A stretch of DNA of 64,000 bases from JBCCEJ01 sp039030335 (GCA_039030335.1 JBCCEJ010000016.1:1-64000), one strand, 5' to 3'. Positions 18,011-27,752 are shown, counted from the stretch's first letter. Numbers and translations are program-made. The notes: generated from the letters alone by a model not told the origin.

Positions 18011-19495
18011 ATGCCCGAGATTGAGCGTTATCAGATGTACATCGGCGGTGAATGGGTTGATGCCGCCAGCGGCAGCACTTTCGAAAGCGTGAACCCGGCC
18101 AACGGTGAACCCTGGGCACAGGTGCCCGAAGCAGACGCGGGCGATGTTGACCGCGCCGTGCAGGCTGCCCACAAGGCTTTCACCGAAGGCCCATGGGGCA
18201 AGATGACACCCACGGCGCGCGGCAAGCTACTCCGCCGTCTGGCGGAAGTGCTGGCGGAGAACTCGGAGTCGCTAGGGCGTACTGAAACCGTCGATACCGG
18301 CAAGCTCTTCAAGGAGACTCGCTGGCAGGCCAATTACATCGCCGAGTTCTTTCAGTACTACGCCGGTCTCGCGGACAAGATTCACGGCGACACCCTGCCG
18401 ATCGACAAACCGGACATGTGGACTATGACGATGCGTGAGCCGCTTGGCGTCGTCGCGGCCGTTGTGCCATGGAATTCTCAGCTGTTCCTCGTGGCGGTCA
18501 AGATCGGCCCCGCGCTCGCGGCTGGCAACACCGTCGTGTTGAAAGCTTCAGAACACGCGTCTGCGCCCATGCTCGAGTTCGCGAAGGTCTTTGAAGAAGC
18601 GGGCTTCCCACCGGGTGTTTTCAACGTCGTAACGGGTTTCGGCGACCCGTGCGGAAAAGCACTGACGACGCATCCACTCGTTGACCGCATCAGCTTCACC
18701 GGAGGGCCCGAAACGGCGCGTCACGTAGTGCGCAACTCGGCCGAAAATTTCGCGCAGGTGTCGCTCGAACTCGGCGGCAAATCCCCGATGGTGATCTTCG
18801 ACGATGCGGATCTGGAAAGCGCCGCGAACGGCGTGTTGCTCAGTATCTTCAGCGCCAGCGGGCAGAGCTGCGTTGCGGCTTCACGGCTGTTCCTGCACGA
18901 ACGCATCCACAATGAGATGCTCGATCGGGTCGCCGAGAAGGCCAGCCAGATACGTATCGGCGACCCGCTGGACGACCACAGTCAGATGGGGCCATTGGCG
19001 ACGCTCGCGCAGCTCCGGAATATTGAGGCCACAGTCGCCGATGCTGAACAAAACGGCGCGACCGTCGTACATGGCGGGCGGCAACCGACCGCGCTGAACC
19101 AGGGCTGGTACTACGAACCAACCATCGTGGATTGCCCGCATCAGGATCTGAATGTCGTGCGCAATGAGCTGTTTGGTCCCGTTGTCAGTGCACTTAAATT
19201 TCGCGATGAGGACGAAGTCATCAAGGCGGCCAATGACACGCGATTTGGTCTCGCAGCCGGTGTCTTCACACGCGATGTGGGCAAGGCGCTGCGCGTCACT
19301 CGCCAGATCCGCTAGGGCATTGTGTGGGTCAACACCTATCGCATGGTCTCACCGATCGCTCCCTTCGGCGGCGTCAAGGACAGCGGCTGGGGGCGCGAAT
19401 CGGGACTTGAAGCCGTGTACGACTACACGCGCCCGAAAACGGTGTGGATCAACACCTCGCCGGATCCGATCGCCGATCCGTTCGTGATGCAATAG
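18011..19495 (+). pseudogene. Aldehyde dehydrogenase with in-frame TAG at codon 435
   Basis: The gene would encode a 494-residue NAD(P)-dependent aldehyde dehydrogenase. The uninterrupted part is 434 residues and holds VVPWNSQLF, the catalytic Glu segment LELGGKSPMV and the catalytic Cys in SGQSCVAASR. At 19313-19315 a TAG stops the frame between RQIR and GIVWVNTYRM. The normal ending continues in the same frame through PFGGVKDSGWGRE to a TAG at 19493. A single base change (for example from TCG, Ser) would account for it. The lost 60 residues contain part of the oligomerisation and active-site region, so the truncated product is probably inactive. Sequencing error, recent nonsense mutation or amber recoding are all possible. 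Confidence 0.88.
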
Positions 19496-19562
19496 GTCCC
19501 GCGCAACAAGGGCCGGTCCTCGTCGTGACAAGCGGTCGCAAGCTGCGCGAAGGCGCCCTGGT

Positions 19563-20762
19563 CTAGCTATCCGCCGTCGCCAATGCCACCGCCAGATTAC
19601 AGGCGCGCTCATACTCCGTCAGATCAACCCATTCCTTGACGGTATGAACTTCGTTCTGACCCGCACCGAACGTCACCGTCGGAAGACCATGGCGCACGAT
19701 CCAGTTGGCGTCGAGACCACCATTGGCAACGCGCACATCCGGCTCCAGTCCCAGTGCCCCAACAGCAGCCCTCGCCCGCTGCACCACCGGTAGGTTCTCG
19801 CGCATGTGGAAAGGGTGGTAGTCGGTGTGCGCGGAGAACTTCACGCGCCCAGACTTGCCCGCGCTGTTTACGATCACCTTCGCGGCTACGGCGAAGGCGT
19901 TTTTGTAGGCGGCGGTAATTTCCTTGAAGAACTTCGCATTGTGGCTGCGGCTTTCGCCGCGGACGCGCACGAAGTCGGTGACGACGTTGGCTGCATCGCC
20001 CGCCGAACCACCGGTCGGGCCGCTCACCGGCCCGACATTGCTCGTACCAAATTTGTCGCCCTGTACAACCTTGCCGAACCAACCGTCGCGGTGCACGCTC
20101 GCAAGCGCCTCGGCCATGATCAGCGTCGCGCTCACGCCTTTTTCAGGTGCGCCGCCCGCATGCGCCGCCAGACCGTGAATTTCAGCTTCCCAGCGGTCAG
20201 CGCCAACCGCGCCAATCACGACGTTGCGAGCCGCGCTGCCGTCGACATTGAAGCCCGCCTTGATCCCTTTGAGTTCAGCCTTATCGAGACAGCGCGCGCC
20301 CCATAGACCACTCTCCTCGCGTACCGTGAACAGCAGCTTGAGAGGCGGGTGGGCGAGCTTTTGCCGCTTCAGCTCTGCCGCCAGCGTCACCAGCACGCCG
20401 CAGCCGGTCCTGTTGTCGCCACCCAGTGCCGTCTTTGCCGCGTTGACGATCTTCCGACCCTTGCGCTGCGGCCTGGCACCAGCGCACAGCGGCACCGTAT
20501 CCATATGGGTCATGAAAAGCAGCGGAGCGGCCGACTTCAAGCTGCCAACGCCGGGTAGGTCGACGATCAGATTGCCGGTTTCGGTTGGCAACGGGATCTT
20601 CTCGTGTGCCTGATCGAACCGGATGCACTTGCGCGCCACGCCAACATCGCGCAGAGCGGCGACAATCTCCTTGCCAATGGCGCGCTCTTGCCCCGTGACA
20701 CCTTCAACGCCAAGGAATCGCATGAGGCGCTCTATCGCCTCACCACCGTCGACTGCTTGCAC
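19563..20762 (-). CDS. M20 family zinc metallopeptidase (PepT-like)
   Basis: A 399-residue metallohydrolase. Metal-ligand and catalytic segments are present in order: THMDTVP (~84-90), GGDNRTGCGVLV (~113-124), TVREESGLWGA (~146-156), FNVDGSA, and a late His in GQNEVHTVKEWVDL. These match the dinuclear zinc site of tripeptidase T and related M20/M25/M40 enzymes. The central lid domain (about 175-300) contains the His of HGLAAHAGGAPEKG. It probably cleaves small peptides or acyl-amino acids in the cytoplasm. It converges with the interrupted aldehyde dehydrogenase and is preceded by an unusually long upstream stretch. Confidence 0.85.
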   Translation of the reverse strand: MQAVDGGEAIERLMRFLGVEGVTGQERAIGKEIVAALRDVGVARKCIRFDQAHEKIPLPTETGNLIVDLPGVGSLKSAAPLLFMTHMDTVPLCAGARPQRKGRKIVNAAKTALGGDNRTGCGVLVTLAAELKRQKLAHPPLKLLFTVREESGLWGARCLDKAELKGIKAGFNVDGSAARNVVIGAVGADRWEAEIHGLAAHAGGAPEKGVSATLIMAEALASVHRDGWFGKVVQGDKFGTSNVGPVSGPTGGSAGDAANVVTDFVRVRGESRSHNAKFFKEITAAYKNAFAVAAKVIVNSAGKSGRVKFSAHTDYHPFHMRENLPVVQRARAAVGALGLEPDVRVANGGLDANWIVRHGLPTVTFGAGQNEVHTVKEWVDLTEYERACNLAVALATADS

Positions 20763-21253
20763 TCGTTTATCCTCGCAATGGATGCTCGGTGAATTATGGC
20801 GCCTCTTGCCGACCGGCGCTGCCCCCAGCGATACCAGAGCTCATCCCCTGCGGTCGCGAGCGAGATGCGGCGCGGTAACCGGCTGCGAGCCGGTGCGGGA
20901 ACGCACTTCCGGTGTCATGGTGCGCGAAGAACCTTTTGGGCGGTCTGCAGTCCAATCGCCAGGACCGAAGGTCGACGCTCCACAAGACAAAGCAGCCAGG
21001 CAGATACGTAGCGAACAGCAAAAAAGGACATGCCAACGCACGACCGGATATTCGTCCATCTGCGGTCAACGAATAGCGGCGTACGGGTACCACAATCACG
21101 CCTGGACAAAGAGCGATCGGAATTCGATTCCCTGACCGCAGATTACTACTGACGCAGATAACTTGCGGCCTCGAACGGTTCGACCGGTTGTTCGCGTCTG
21201 AAAATGTGTAAAGCGGCCAGGTGGTTTGCCGGCCGTTTCCTCGAGGAGTCCCA
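20763..21253. other. 491-base intergenic region between divergent genes
   Basis: Short open frames on both strands here have no recognisable protein features and no convincing ribosome-binding sites. I see no tRNA-like fold, repeat or terminator. It must hold the promoters of the M20 peptidase and of the Tat-exported MBL-fold gene; a GAGGAG ribosome-binding site for the latter lies at 21243-21248. A hydrophobic minus-strand frame at 20915-21109 is noted but not supported. Confidence 0.5.
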
Positions 21254-22249
21254 ATGACTGCGAACACGACCGACCTTTCACGGCGCAAATTACTTCTGGG
21301 CGCGGCCGGCGCCGCGGCGGCGACAGCGCTGCCACTGCTTGGCACGGGCACGGCCTTCGCGAAAGCCCCGCTTGCCGGCGCGAGCATGACGGCGTATCGC
21401 CGGGTGAAGCTCGGTGCTTTCGAAGTGACCACCGTATTCGACGGCTTCGCCAACATCCCGAAGGTGCATCCGATCTTCGGAAACAACCAGTCAGCCGACA
21501 CCGTCTCCGCGTACATGCAGGAAAACAATCTGCCAGGGAACGCCATGCAGATCGGCTTCACCCCGGTGGTTGTCAATACGGGCACAGAGCTGATCCTGTT
21601 CGATACCGGCAACGGCAGCGGAAGAGGCCCGACACGTGGCCATCTGGCCCAGTCCCTGGCGGCTGCCGGGTTCTCGACCGACCAGATCGACGTCGTCGTG
21701 ATCACCCATTACCACCCCGACCATATTGGCGGTCTGATGGTCGAAGGCAACCCGCAGTTCGCAAACGCGCGCTATGTGACCGGCGGAGCCGAAAACGATT
21801 TCTGGACGTCGAAAACGGTCACCGAAAGCACCAACAAGTCGATGCAGGGCCGGTCGAAGCTCGTCCAGGCGCAGATGGTACCGCTGGCTGACAAGACGAC
21901 CTTCATCAAAGGCGGCAATGACGTCGTCACCGGTATCACGGCCGTGGAAGCCTACGGCCACACCCCCGGTCACATGGCTTACAACATCGAAAGCAATGGT
22001 CAACGGTTGCTACTGTGGGCTGACGCGTGCAATCACTACATCGCTTCACTGCAAAAGCCTGAGTGGCATGTCATCTTCGACATGGACAAAGCGAAGGCCA
22101 TCGCCTCGCGCAAGAGAATCCTCGACATGGCAGCCGCGGACAAGATTCCAGCGACCGGCTACCACATGCCGTTCCCATCGATCGGTTATGTCGAGCAGGT
22201 GGGTGCCGCCCACCGCTGGGTGCCGATGAGCTACCAGCTCGACGTCTAA
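21254..22249 (+). CDS. Tat-exported MBL-fold metallohydrolase
   Basis: A 331-residue protein with a twin-arginine signal at the start (SRRKLLLGAAGAAAATALPLL, cleavage probably after a region ending TAFA), so it is exported folded to the periplasm. The metallo-beta-lactamase zinc motif is THYHPDHIGG near residue 152, with further ligands in GHTPGHMAY and WADACNHY. The sequence resembles quorum-quenching lactonase-like and other periplasmic MBL hydrolases; the substrate is unknown. I start at the ATG at 21254 rather than 21221 because GAGGAG precedes it and the Tat motif follows directly. A strong hairpin closes the transcript at 22261. Confidence 0.9.
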   Translation: MTANTTDLSRRKLLLGAAGAAAATALPLLGTGTAFAKAPLAGASMTAYRRVKLGAFEVTTVFDGFANIPKVHPIFGNNQSADTVSAYMQENNLPGNAMQIGFTPVVVNTGTELILFDTGNGSGRGPTRGHLAQSLAAAGFSTDQIDVVVITHYHPDHIGGLMVEGNPQFANARYVTGGAENDFWTSKTVTESTNKSMQGRSKLVQAQMVPLADKTTFIKGGNDVVTGITAVEAYGHTPGHMAYNIESNGQRLLLWADACNHYIASLQKPEWHVIFDMDKAKAIASRKRILDMAAADKIPATGYHMPFPSIGYVEQVGAAHRWVPMSYQLDV

Positions 22250-22260
22250 AGCAGCTGACG

Positions 22261-22289
22261 CGCCGGGTTGGTGTCTTGCCAACCCGGCG
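22261..22289 (+). terminator. Strong intrinsic-terminator-like hairpin
   Basis: CGCCGGGTTGG (22261-22271) is perfectly complementary to CCAACCCGGCG (22279-22289), giving an 11-bp GC-rich stem with a seven-base loop, 11 bases after the stop of the MBL-fold gene. The tail (TCCGCTTCC) is only weakly T-rich. Confidence 0.7.
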
Positions 22290-22734
22290 TCCGCTTCCAT
22301 TGCGCCCGGTGTAGAAAGGTGGCAAGTGCGTCCAGCCGCTGCCCGCCCGAACGCTTCGGCGTCTTTCAAGCACTCTCCCCACGAGCAGTAGCCGGTCGAT
22401 CGCAGACGCCCTTAATCCGGCTGCGCGACCTCTCGTCATATCGGTTGGCGCTCCGCATACACCTACGCCACTCAAAGAGCGGATACCTGAGGCACATGCA
22501 GGGCTCGCCAGGCGTTAAACCCGCGGTCCGACCCCGTAACCCACCGCCGATGCGCTCACCTTGGGTATCATGAAGGTCTGGCGAGGCTCAGGCCGCAACG
22601 GCGGCGTGCGGCATGTTCGCTTTCCCACGTACTCGAAGTTTTGGAATTCCGGCCCCGGGGAATCTGTCCACCGCCAGGACCTGGCAGGCACTAGCGCACT
22701 CGGGGCACAGCGCATCCACGCAGGAGTTAGACAG
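22290..22734. other. Intergenic region with no gene that I can support
   Basis: Open frames run through the right half in phase with the CoA-transferase, but they show no CoA-transferase homology before 22735. No tRNA, repeat or clear promoter was found. The CAGGAG ribosome-binding site of the next gene is at its end (22720-22725). Confidence 0.5.
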
Positions 22735-23937
22735 ATGTCTGGACCGCTCACCGGCTATCGCATCATCGACTTCACGAATGTCATTGCCGGACCCTACGCG
22801 ACCATGATCCTCGCCGACCAGGGGGCAGACGTCATCAAAGTCGAGGCGCCCCATCGGCCCGACCATACCCGACACGCGGGCCCGGGCAGCACTGGTCTTA
22901 CGGCGGTGTTCCTGAACAACAACCGCAACAAGCGGTCGATCTCGATCGACGTCAAATCCGAAGACGGGCGCGAAGCGCTGAAGCGGCTCGTCGCGACGGC
23001 GGATGTGTTCATCCAGAATTTCCGGCCCGGCGTGGTCGAGCGGCTCGGCATTTCTGAAGCCGACCTGCGCGCCGTGCGCCCTGATCTGGTCTACGTGTCG
23101 ATGAGCGGCTGGGGCGAGAACGGCCCGCTGTCACACAAGCCGGTTTACGATCCGATCATCCAGGCTCTGTCGGGGCTCGCAACCGTGCAGGCCGGGTCCG
23201 ATCAGGAGCGCCCCCGCCTCATCCGCACGATCTTGCCGGATAAGCTTACCGGGGTAACGGCGGCGCAGGCGGTGGCTGCCGCCTTGGCGGGACGCGCCAA
23301 GACCGGCGAAGGGCAGCACGTCAAGGTCTCGATGCTCGATTCGATCATCGCTTTCCTGTGGTCGTCCGATATGGGCGGCCAGACATTTGTAGGCAACGAG
23401 ATGAGTGCGCAGCGCGCCGCGACGTTTATCGATCTCATCTACGAGACAAAAACCGACTACATCACGGTCTCGACCATGACCAACACCCAGTGGGAAGCAT
23501 TCTGCCGCACGGCCGACCGCGAGCATCTGTTGTCGGACGAACGCTTCGCAACGCCGTCGCTGCGCGATCAGAATGCCAACGAGCGATTGCAGCTCATCCA
23601 GGAGGCGTTGCTCGAGCGACCCGCGGACGAATGGCTGAAGATCCTCGATGACGCGGGCGTACCGTGTGCGCCCGTATTGACGCGTCGCCAGATGATCGAC
23701 CACCCACAGGTCAGAGCGAGCGGCACGGTTATCGAGACCGAGCATCCGCAGGCCGGACGACTTCGCCAGGCGCGCCCTGCTGCACGGTTCGAGGGCACCC
23801 CCACCAGCGTCCGTCGCGGCGCGCCACTGCTCGGCGAGCACACGTTCGAACTCTTGCGTGAAGTCGGCTATGACGACGCCGACATCGATGCAATGGTTGC
23901 CGCAAAGGTGTTGCGAGCGACGGGCGGTGCGCGGTGA
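22735..23937 (+). CDS. CaiB/BaiF family III CoA-transferase
   Basis: A 400-residue single-domain CoA-transferase. Landmarks are YRIIDFTNVIAGPYATMIL at residues ~8-26, QGADVIKVEAPH, NRNKRSISIDVKS, and the catalytic Asp in TILPDKLTGVTAA near residue 168. The Met at 22735 has a well-placed CAGGAG and starts the conserved domain; the longer upstream frame does not. The CoA donor and acceptor acids cannot be deduced. It stands alone on the plus strand, converging on the acyl-CoA synthetase at 23995, a gene class with which such transferases are often functionally linked. Confidence 0.9.
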   Translation: MSGPLTGYRIIDFTNVIAGPYATMILADQGADVIKVEAPHRPDHTRHAGPGSTGLTAVFLNNNRNKRSISIDVKSEDGREALKRLVATADVFIQNFRPGVVERLGISEADLRAVRPDLVYVSMSGWGENGPLSHKPVYDPIIQALSGLATVQAGSDQERPRLIRTILPDKLTGVTAAQAVAAALAGRAKTGEGQHVKVSMLDSIIAFLWSSDMGGQTFVGNEMSAQRAATFIDLIYETKTDYITVSTMTNTQWEAFCRTADREHLLSDERFATPSLRDQNANERLQLIQEALLERPADEWLKILDDAGVPCAPVLTRRQMIDHPQVRASGTVIETEHPQAGRLRQARPAARFEGTPTSVRRGAPLLGEHTFELLREVGYDDADIDAMVAAKVLRATGGAR

Positions 23938-23994
23938 GGCGACGCCTGGGCTCTACTCAGTAACCGTACTCTGGAGCTCGCAAGGCAGGGGGAT

Positions 23995-25620
23995 TTACGA
24001 AAAGTTTTCGCGGGCACGCAGTTGCCCGCGCTGAATCTTGCCGGTGATCGTTTTCGGCAATTCTGGCTCGAATGCGACGACCCGCGGATACATGTATGGC
24101 GGCGCGTGGGTCTTGACGAAGTCCTGCAACTCCGCGACCAGCGCGTCATCGGCGGTTACTGAGGCAGACGGCACAACGAATGCCTTGACGACGGCACTGC
24201 GATCTCCGGTCGGGTCCGGCGCCGGTACGCACGCACACTCGAGCACGGCCGGATGACGCAGCAGCACGCTTTCAACCTGCACCGGTGAGATGTTGTAGCC
24301 GGACGAGACGATGACTTCATCGAACCGGGCGATGTAATGAAAGCAGCCGTGCGCGTCGCGCGTTACGAGATCCTGAAAAACGTTCCAACCGCCCACGACC
24401 GTCGCGGCCTGATGGTCCGGCTTACGCCAGTAGACCGTGCCGGTAGGACCGCGCACGGACAGGAGACCAGGCGTGCCATCGGGAACCGGAGTGAATGTAT
24501 TCGGATCGAGCACGGCTACGTCGTAGCCCGGGACGCTGCGGCCCAGAGTGCTGGAATCCGCTGCGGCACCCGGTCGACTGGAGGTGACAAAAATGTGCAG
24601 CATCTCCGTTGTGCCGATGAACTGTTCGAGCGTCGTGCCGGTAACTTCGGTCCAGCGTCTGGCGGCCTCGTCCGTCAGTGGTTCGCCTCCGGTCAGCACC
24701 AGTCGGAGGCTGCCCAGATTCGCACGCGTGGCGTCTATCAACCGCGCCATCGCATTGAAGTAAGAGACCACGCCGACGAAGATCGTCACCCCATGGCGCT
24801 CGATCATTTCCAGTGCGCGCTCTGGCGACTTATCCGGCTCCAGTACCGCGGCATGTCCCAGGCGCAGTGGAAAGTAAACGGAGAGGCCGAAGCCCATCGC
24901 GAATGCGATCGATGGCGGCCCGGCCACGATATCGTCGGGCCCTGGAGCCACACAGTGGCGCCAGTAGGTGTCTGCAATTGCGAGCATATCGCGGTGGCAG
25001 TGGCAGGTTCCCTTGGGCGCCCCGGTGCTCCCGGAGGTGTAGAGAAGGAGGCAGACCTGTTCGGCATCCGTATCGGCGTATTCCGGCTTGACGTCGCCAT
25101 CCGGCATCAACGCTGAGAGTGCCCGGTAAGGCGTTGCTCCGGTGTCGGTAACGAGGATCTGCAGCGCGGCGTCACGCCGTTGCGGCGTCTTTTCGACTTC
25201 ATCCAGAAGCGCCTCGCTCGTGATGACGAAACGGGCATCGGCGTCTGAGATCCTGTAGCTGAGGTCGTCCGCGCGCAGCTGCACGAAGGTCGGCATCGCA
25301 ACGGCGCCAATCGCTTGAACGGCCAGCAGCAGAACGACCAGTTCGTAGTCGTCTGGCAGACGCAGCACAACACAGTCGCCTATGCCGACACCTGCGGCGC
25401 GCAGCGCATGGGCGCGACGATGCACATCCCGGTGGACATCGGCGAAACACCTCTCGCGACCGCCGCAATAGTACGCGGTACGTTCACCCCAGCCGCGCTC
25501 ACGGGCGCTCTCCAGCACTTCGCGCACGGCATTGAGACGCGCCGCGTAATCGAGATCGAGTAAGTCGAAGCGAAGTTCCGGCGCGTGCGACGGCGCGCAC
25601 AGATCGCGGTACTTGTTCAT
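23995..25620 (-). CDS. AMP-forming acyl-CoA synthetase (benzoate-CoA ligase-like)
   Basis: A 541-residue adenylate-forming ligase. The P-loop-like motif LLYTSGSTGAPKGTCHCHRD is near residues 192-211. The adenine and motor motifs follow: EQFIGTTEMLHIF near 336, the Asp region of the hinge (GCFHYIARFDEVIVSSGYNISP near 430-452), and the catalytic Lys in PKTITGKIQRGQLR near 522. The layout matches 2-aminobenzoate/benzoate-CoA ligases, so an aromatic or medium-size carboxylate is likely. Its start overlaps the stop of the LLM gene upstream by four bases. With that gene, the dioxygenase and the enoyl-CoA hydratase further upstream it makes a minus-strand catabolic set. Confidence 0.88.
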   Translation of the reverse strand: MNKYRDLCAPSHAPELRFDLLDLDYAARLNAVREVLESARERGWGERTAYYCGGRERCFADVHRDVHRRAHALRAAGVGIGDCVVLRLPDDYELVVLLLAVQAIGAVAMPTFVQLRADDLSYRISDADARFVITSEALLDEVEKTPQRRDAALQILVTDTGATPYRALSALMPDGDVKPEYADTDAEQVCLLLYTSGSTGAPKGTCHCHRDMLAIADTYWRHCVAPGPDDIVAGPPSIAFAMGFGLSVYFPLRLGHAAVLEPDKSPERALEMIERHGVTIFVGVVSYFNAMARLIDATRANLGSLRLVLTGGEPLTDEAARRWTEVTGTTLEQFIGTTEMLHIFVTSSRPGAAADSSTLGRSVPGYDVAVLDPNTFTPVPDGTPGLLSVRGPTGTVYWRKPDHQAATVVGGWNVFQDLVTRDAHGCFHYIARFDEVIVSSGYNISPVQVESVLLRHPAVLECACVPAPDPTGDRSAVVKAFVVPSASVTADDALVAELQDFVKTHAPPYMYPRVVAFEPELPKTITGKIQRGQLRARENFS

Positions 25621-26690
25621 CCGCTGGATTTGATGAGCGGCAGCACCCGGTCGGCGATCGCCCGCATCTGTCCGAACTGGTCTGGTGACCCAATCACGAG
25701 TTGGAAGATGCGCACGCCGACATCGATGTATTCCTGCAAACGAGCGGCGATCTGTTCCGGAGGCCCGGCAACCGCCCAGCGGTCCACCACGTCATCGCGA
25801 ATGGGCGGGCCATGAAAATCCTCCAGGTGAGAGCGCACGGCTTCCCACCCAGCGCGCGGATCGTCATTGACATTCATGAAGCAGTTGAATGCCTGGGCGA
25901 AGGTCTTGCCGGGATGACGCTCGGCACCGATGCGCTCAATACGCTGGAAGTTATCCGCATATTCTTCCGGCGTCGTGTGAACAGTGATCCAGCCGTCGCC
26001 ATAATCCACCACGCGCTCCAGATTTCCAGGCATCCATTTACCCGCGTTGTGTTCCTTCCAGCCATGATGAACTGGTCCGCCGATCTCGGTCGGGAAGTAG
26101 ATGCCGGAGCCGACGAGCACGGGAGGCATCTCCGACGGGCGGGCATACCCGAGCGTGATTTCGTTGAAGCGGAAATACTGACCGTCGTAGCTGAGCTTGT
26201 CTTCGCTCCAGAGCCTGCGCATGACGTCGAGGCATTCATCAAATACCTTGCCGCGTTTGGCGTAGAGCGCCGCCGCACTGAGCGCCGTGTCGTGCTTGAG
26301 AGCGGCAAGACCTTCGAACTCGCGCTTGATGAGTGTTGGGGTGCCAGCCCCCATGCCTACACCCATGATGGCCCGTCCCTCCGAGATCTCGTAGAGCGTG
26401 GCCCACTGGTTCGCCGTTGAAACCGGGTTGCGAACCTGCGGCGTCAGTATGCCGGTGCAAAGCCGGATACGTTGCGTCCGCGCGGCAATGGCCGTGAGCG
26501 CATTGATCGGACAGTAAGCGGCCGTAGTGCGCCGGCCCATCATCGCATCGTGCACCCACACGGCGTCGAACCCCATGGCCTCGGCTTCAACCCCGGCATG
26601 CACCAGATCATGAATCGTGTACGCCTTGCCGGTAATGCCGGTGACGTTGTTGATCGAGACGCCGACGATGACGTCCGCTCCTTTAAGCAT
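25617..26690 (-). CDS. LLM-class flavin-dependent oxidoreductase
   Basis: A 357-residue TIM-barrel protein of the bacterial luciferase-like superfamily, using FMN or F420. Family landmarks are EAEAMGFDAVWVHDAM near 36-51, TQRIRLCTGILTPQVRNP near 72-89, GRAIMGVGMGAG near 104-115, DGQYFRFNEI, and the carboxy-terminal barrel segment GVRIFQLVIGSPDQF. It probably oxygenates or dehydrogenates a small organic substrate. The gene is translationally coupled (ATGA) to the acyl-CoA synthetase, so oxidation followed by CoA activation is a reasonable order. A 216-base, inverted-repeat-rich spacer separates it from the dioxygenase gene upstream. Confidence 0.88.
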   Translation of the reverse strand: MLKGADVIVGVSINNVTGITGKAYTIHDLVHAGVEAEAMGFDAVWVHDAMMGRRTTAAYCPINALTAIAARTQRIRLCTGILTPQVRNPVSTANQWATLYEISEGRAIMGVGMGAGTPTLIKREFEGLAALKHDTALSAAALYAKRGKVFDECLDVMRRLWSEDKLSYDGQYFRFNEITLGYARPSEMPPVLVGSGIYFPTEIGGPVHHGWKEHNAGKWMPGNLERVVDYGDGWITVHTTPEEYADNFQRIERIGAERHPGKTFAQAFNCFMNVNDDPRAGWEAVRSHLEDFHGPPIRDDVVDRWAVAGPPEQIAARLQEYIDVGVRIFQLVIGSPDQFGQMRAIADRVLPLIKSSG

Positions 26691-26761
26691 CAGGATTTCC
26701 TCGGAAGGCGGGCTGGTTGCGGCGACATTACGCCTGCACGCCGCAATCTAATCATGCCATC

Positions 26762-26886
26762 GCACTTCCCCGCACACACAGGAGCGGAAAGTGCCAGCCC
26801 CACCGGGGTACCAGCCTGGAACGGGGCACTTGGAAAAGACACTCCAAGGCCGGGGTCTCCGGAGTAGCTGCATGTCGAAGTGCCCC
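26762..26886. repeat. Cluster of short inverted repeats (GCACTT/AAGTGC) upstream of the LLM gene
   Basis: The element occurs as GCACTTCC (from 26762), AAGTGCC (26789-26795), GGGGCACTT (26823-26831) and AAGTGCCCC (26878-26886). The last two are perfect 9-base inverted copies. Inside lies a small hairpin, CTTGGA with TCCAAG (26829-26834 and 26843-26848). It sits in the leader of the minus-strand LLM/acyl-CoA-synthetase pair, so operator sites or an RNA fold are possible. Confidence 0.45.
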
Positions 26887-26906
26887 AACGCGACGGGCAG
26901 CGTGAT

Positions 26907-27752
26907 TCAGAACGGTTCATCCCCCGCGATCGTCACCCGGTGCATATGCCGACGCTCGGTGTAATCCGACAGCGCCTTGTGCTGTACGCAGCGGTTGTCC
27001 CAGATCGCGAGCGAGCCCGGCTTCCAGCGGAAGCGGCACGTGTATTCCGGGCGGGTCGAATGATCGCGGAGATAGTGCAGTAACGGCTTGGCTTCGTTGT
27101 CTTCAAAACCCTCGAGTGCCTGCGCGTGAATGCCGAAGTAGAGCCCCTTGCGTCCGGTTTCCGGGTGTGTCCGGATGAGTGGATGGGCGGCTGACGTCAC
27201 CAGATCGCCCGGATCGCGCATCTGTCCGACCATACTCTTTGCGTTCGCGTAGCGCGACGCGCGGCCATTGCGGTTGCGATCGCCATCGTTCCACGTCTTC
27301 ACGTTCGACAGCATGCGCCGCATGCCTTCCGAAAGACCGTCGTGGGCCAGATACATGCTTGCGAACAACGTATCGCCCCCGACGGGTGGGGTTTCTTTCG
27401 CGTAGAGCATCGTCGCCTTGGCAGGCCTTGGGTTGAACATCTGGTCGCTGTGCCAGGTCGAGCCAAAGGTATACGCATCGCCCGGCTCGCGAACGATCTC
27501 CAGAATCTCGGGATGCTCATCCATGCCGTTCAAATACGGATGGAAATGGATATCGCCAAAGCGCTTTGCAAAAGCGACCTGATCGCCTGGTGTCAGCGTC
27601 TGGTCGCGGAAGAATATGACCTGATGCTCGAGGAAAGCCGTATAGATTTCATCGAAGGTGGGATCTTCGAGCGCACTTAAATCAACGTTGCTGATTTCAG
27701 CGCCGAGCGCGCCTGTAATCGGCTTGACCGTGATTTTCTGATAGTTGTTCAT
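26907..27752 (-). CDS. TauD/TfdA-type 2-oxoglutarate dioxygenase
   Basis: A 281-residue enzyme of typical family length. The iron ligands are in STWHSDQMFNPRPA near residues 98-111, the cosubstrate-binding Arg and distal His in VQHKALSDYTERRHMHRVTI near 255-275, and the conserved HPLIRTHPETGRKGLYF near 188-204. TauD relatives hydroxylate sulfonates, aryloxyacids, quaternary amines and others, so the substrate is open. It follows the enoyl-CoA hydratase gene by 48 bases and precedes the LLM gene, forming part of a minus-strand set that combines oxygenation with CoA chemistry. Confidence 0.9.
   Translation of the reverse strand: MNNYQKITVKPITGALGAEISNVDLSALEDPTFDEIYTAFLEHQVIFFRDQTLTPGDQVAFAKRFGDIHFHPYLNGMDEHPEILEIVREPGDAYTFGSTWHSDQMFNPRPAKATMLYAKETPPVGGDTLFASMYLAHDGLSEGMRRMLSNVKTWNDGDRNRNGRASRYANAKSMVGQMRDPGDLVTSAAHPLIRTHPETGRKGLYFGIHAQALEGFEDNEAKPLLHYLRDHSTRPEYTCRFRWKPGSLAIWDNRCVQHKALSDYTERRHMHRVTIAGDEPF

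Noticed and set aside
19313..19315. TAG in the aldehyde dehydrogenase as a selenocysteine-like recoding
   Set aside because: Selenocysteine uses TGA, and the family has no Cys at this site. A nonsense mutation or sequence error is simpler.
20794..21705. 303-residue minus-strand open frame
   Set aside because: Half of it is antisense to the Tat-exported MBL-fold gene, and the rest has no recognisable features or ribosome-binding site.
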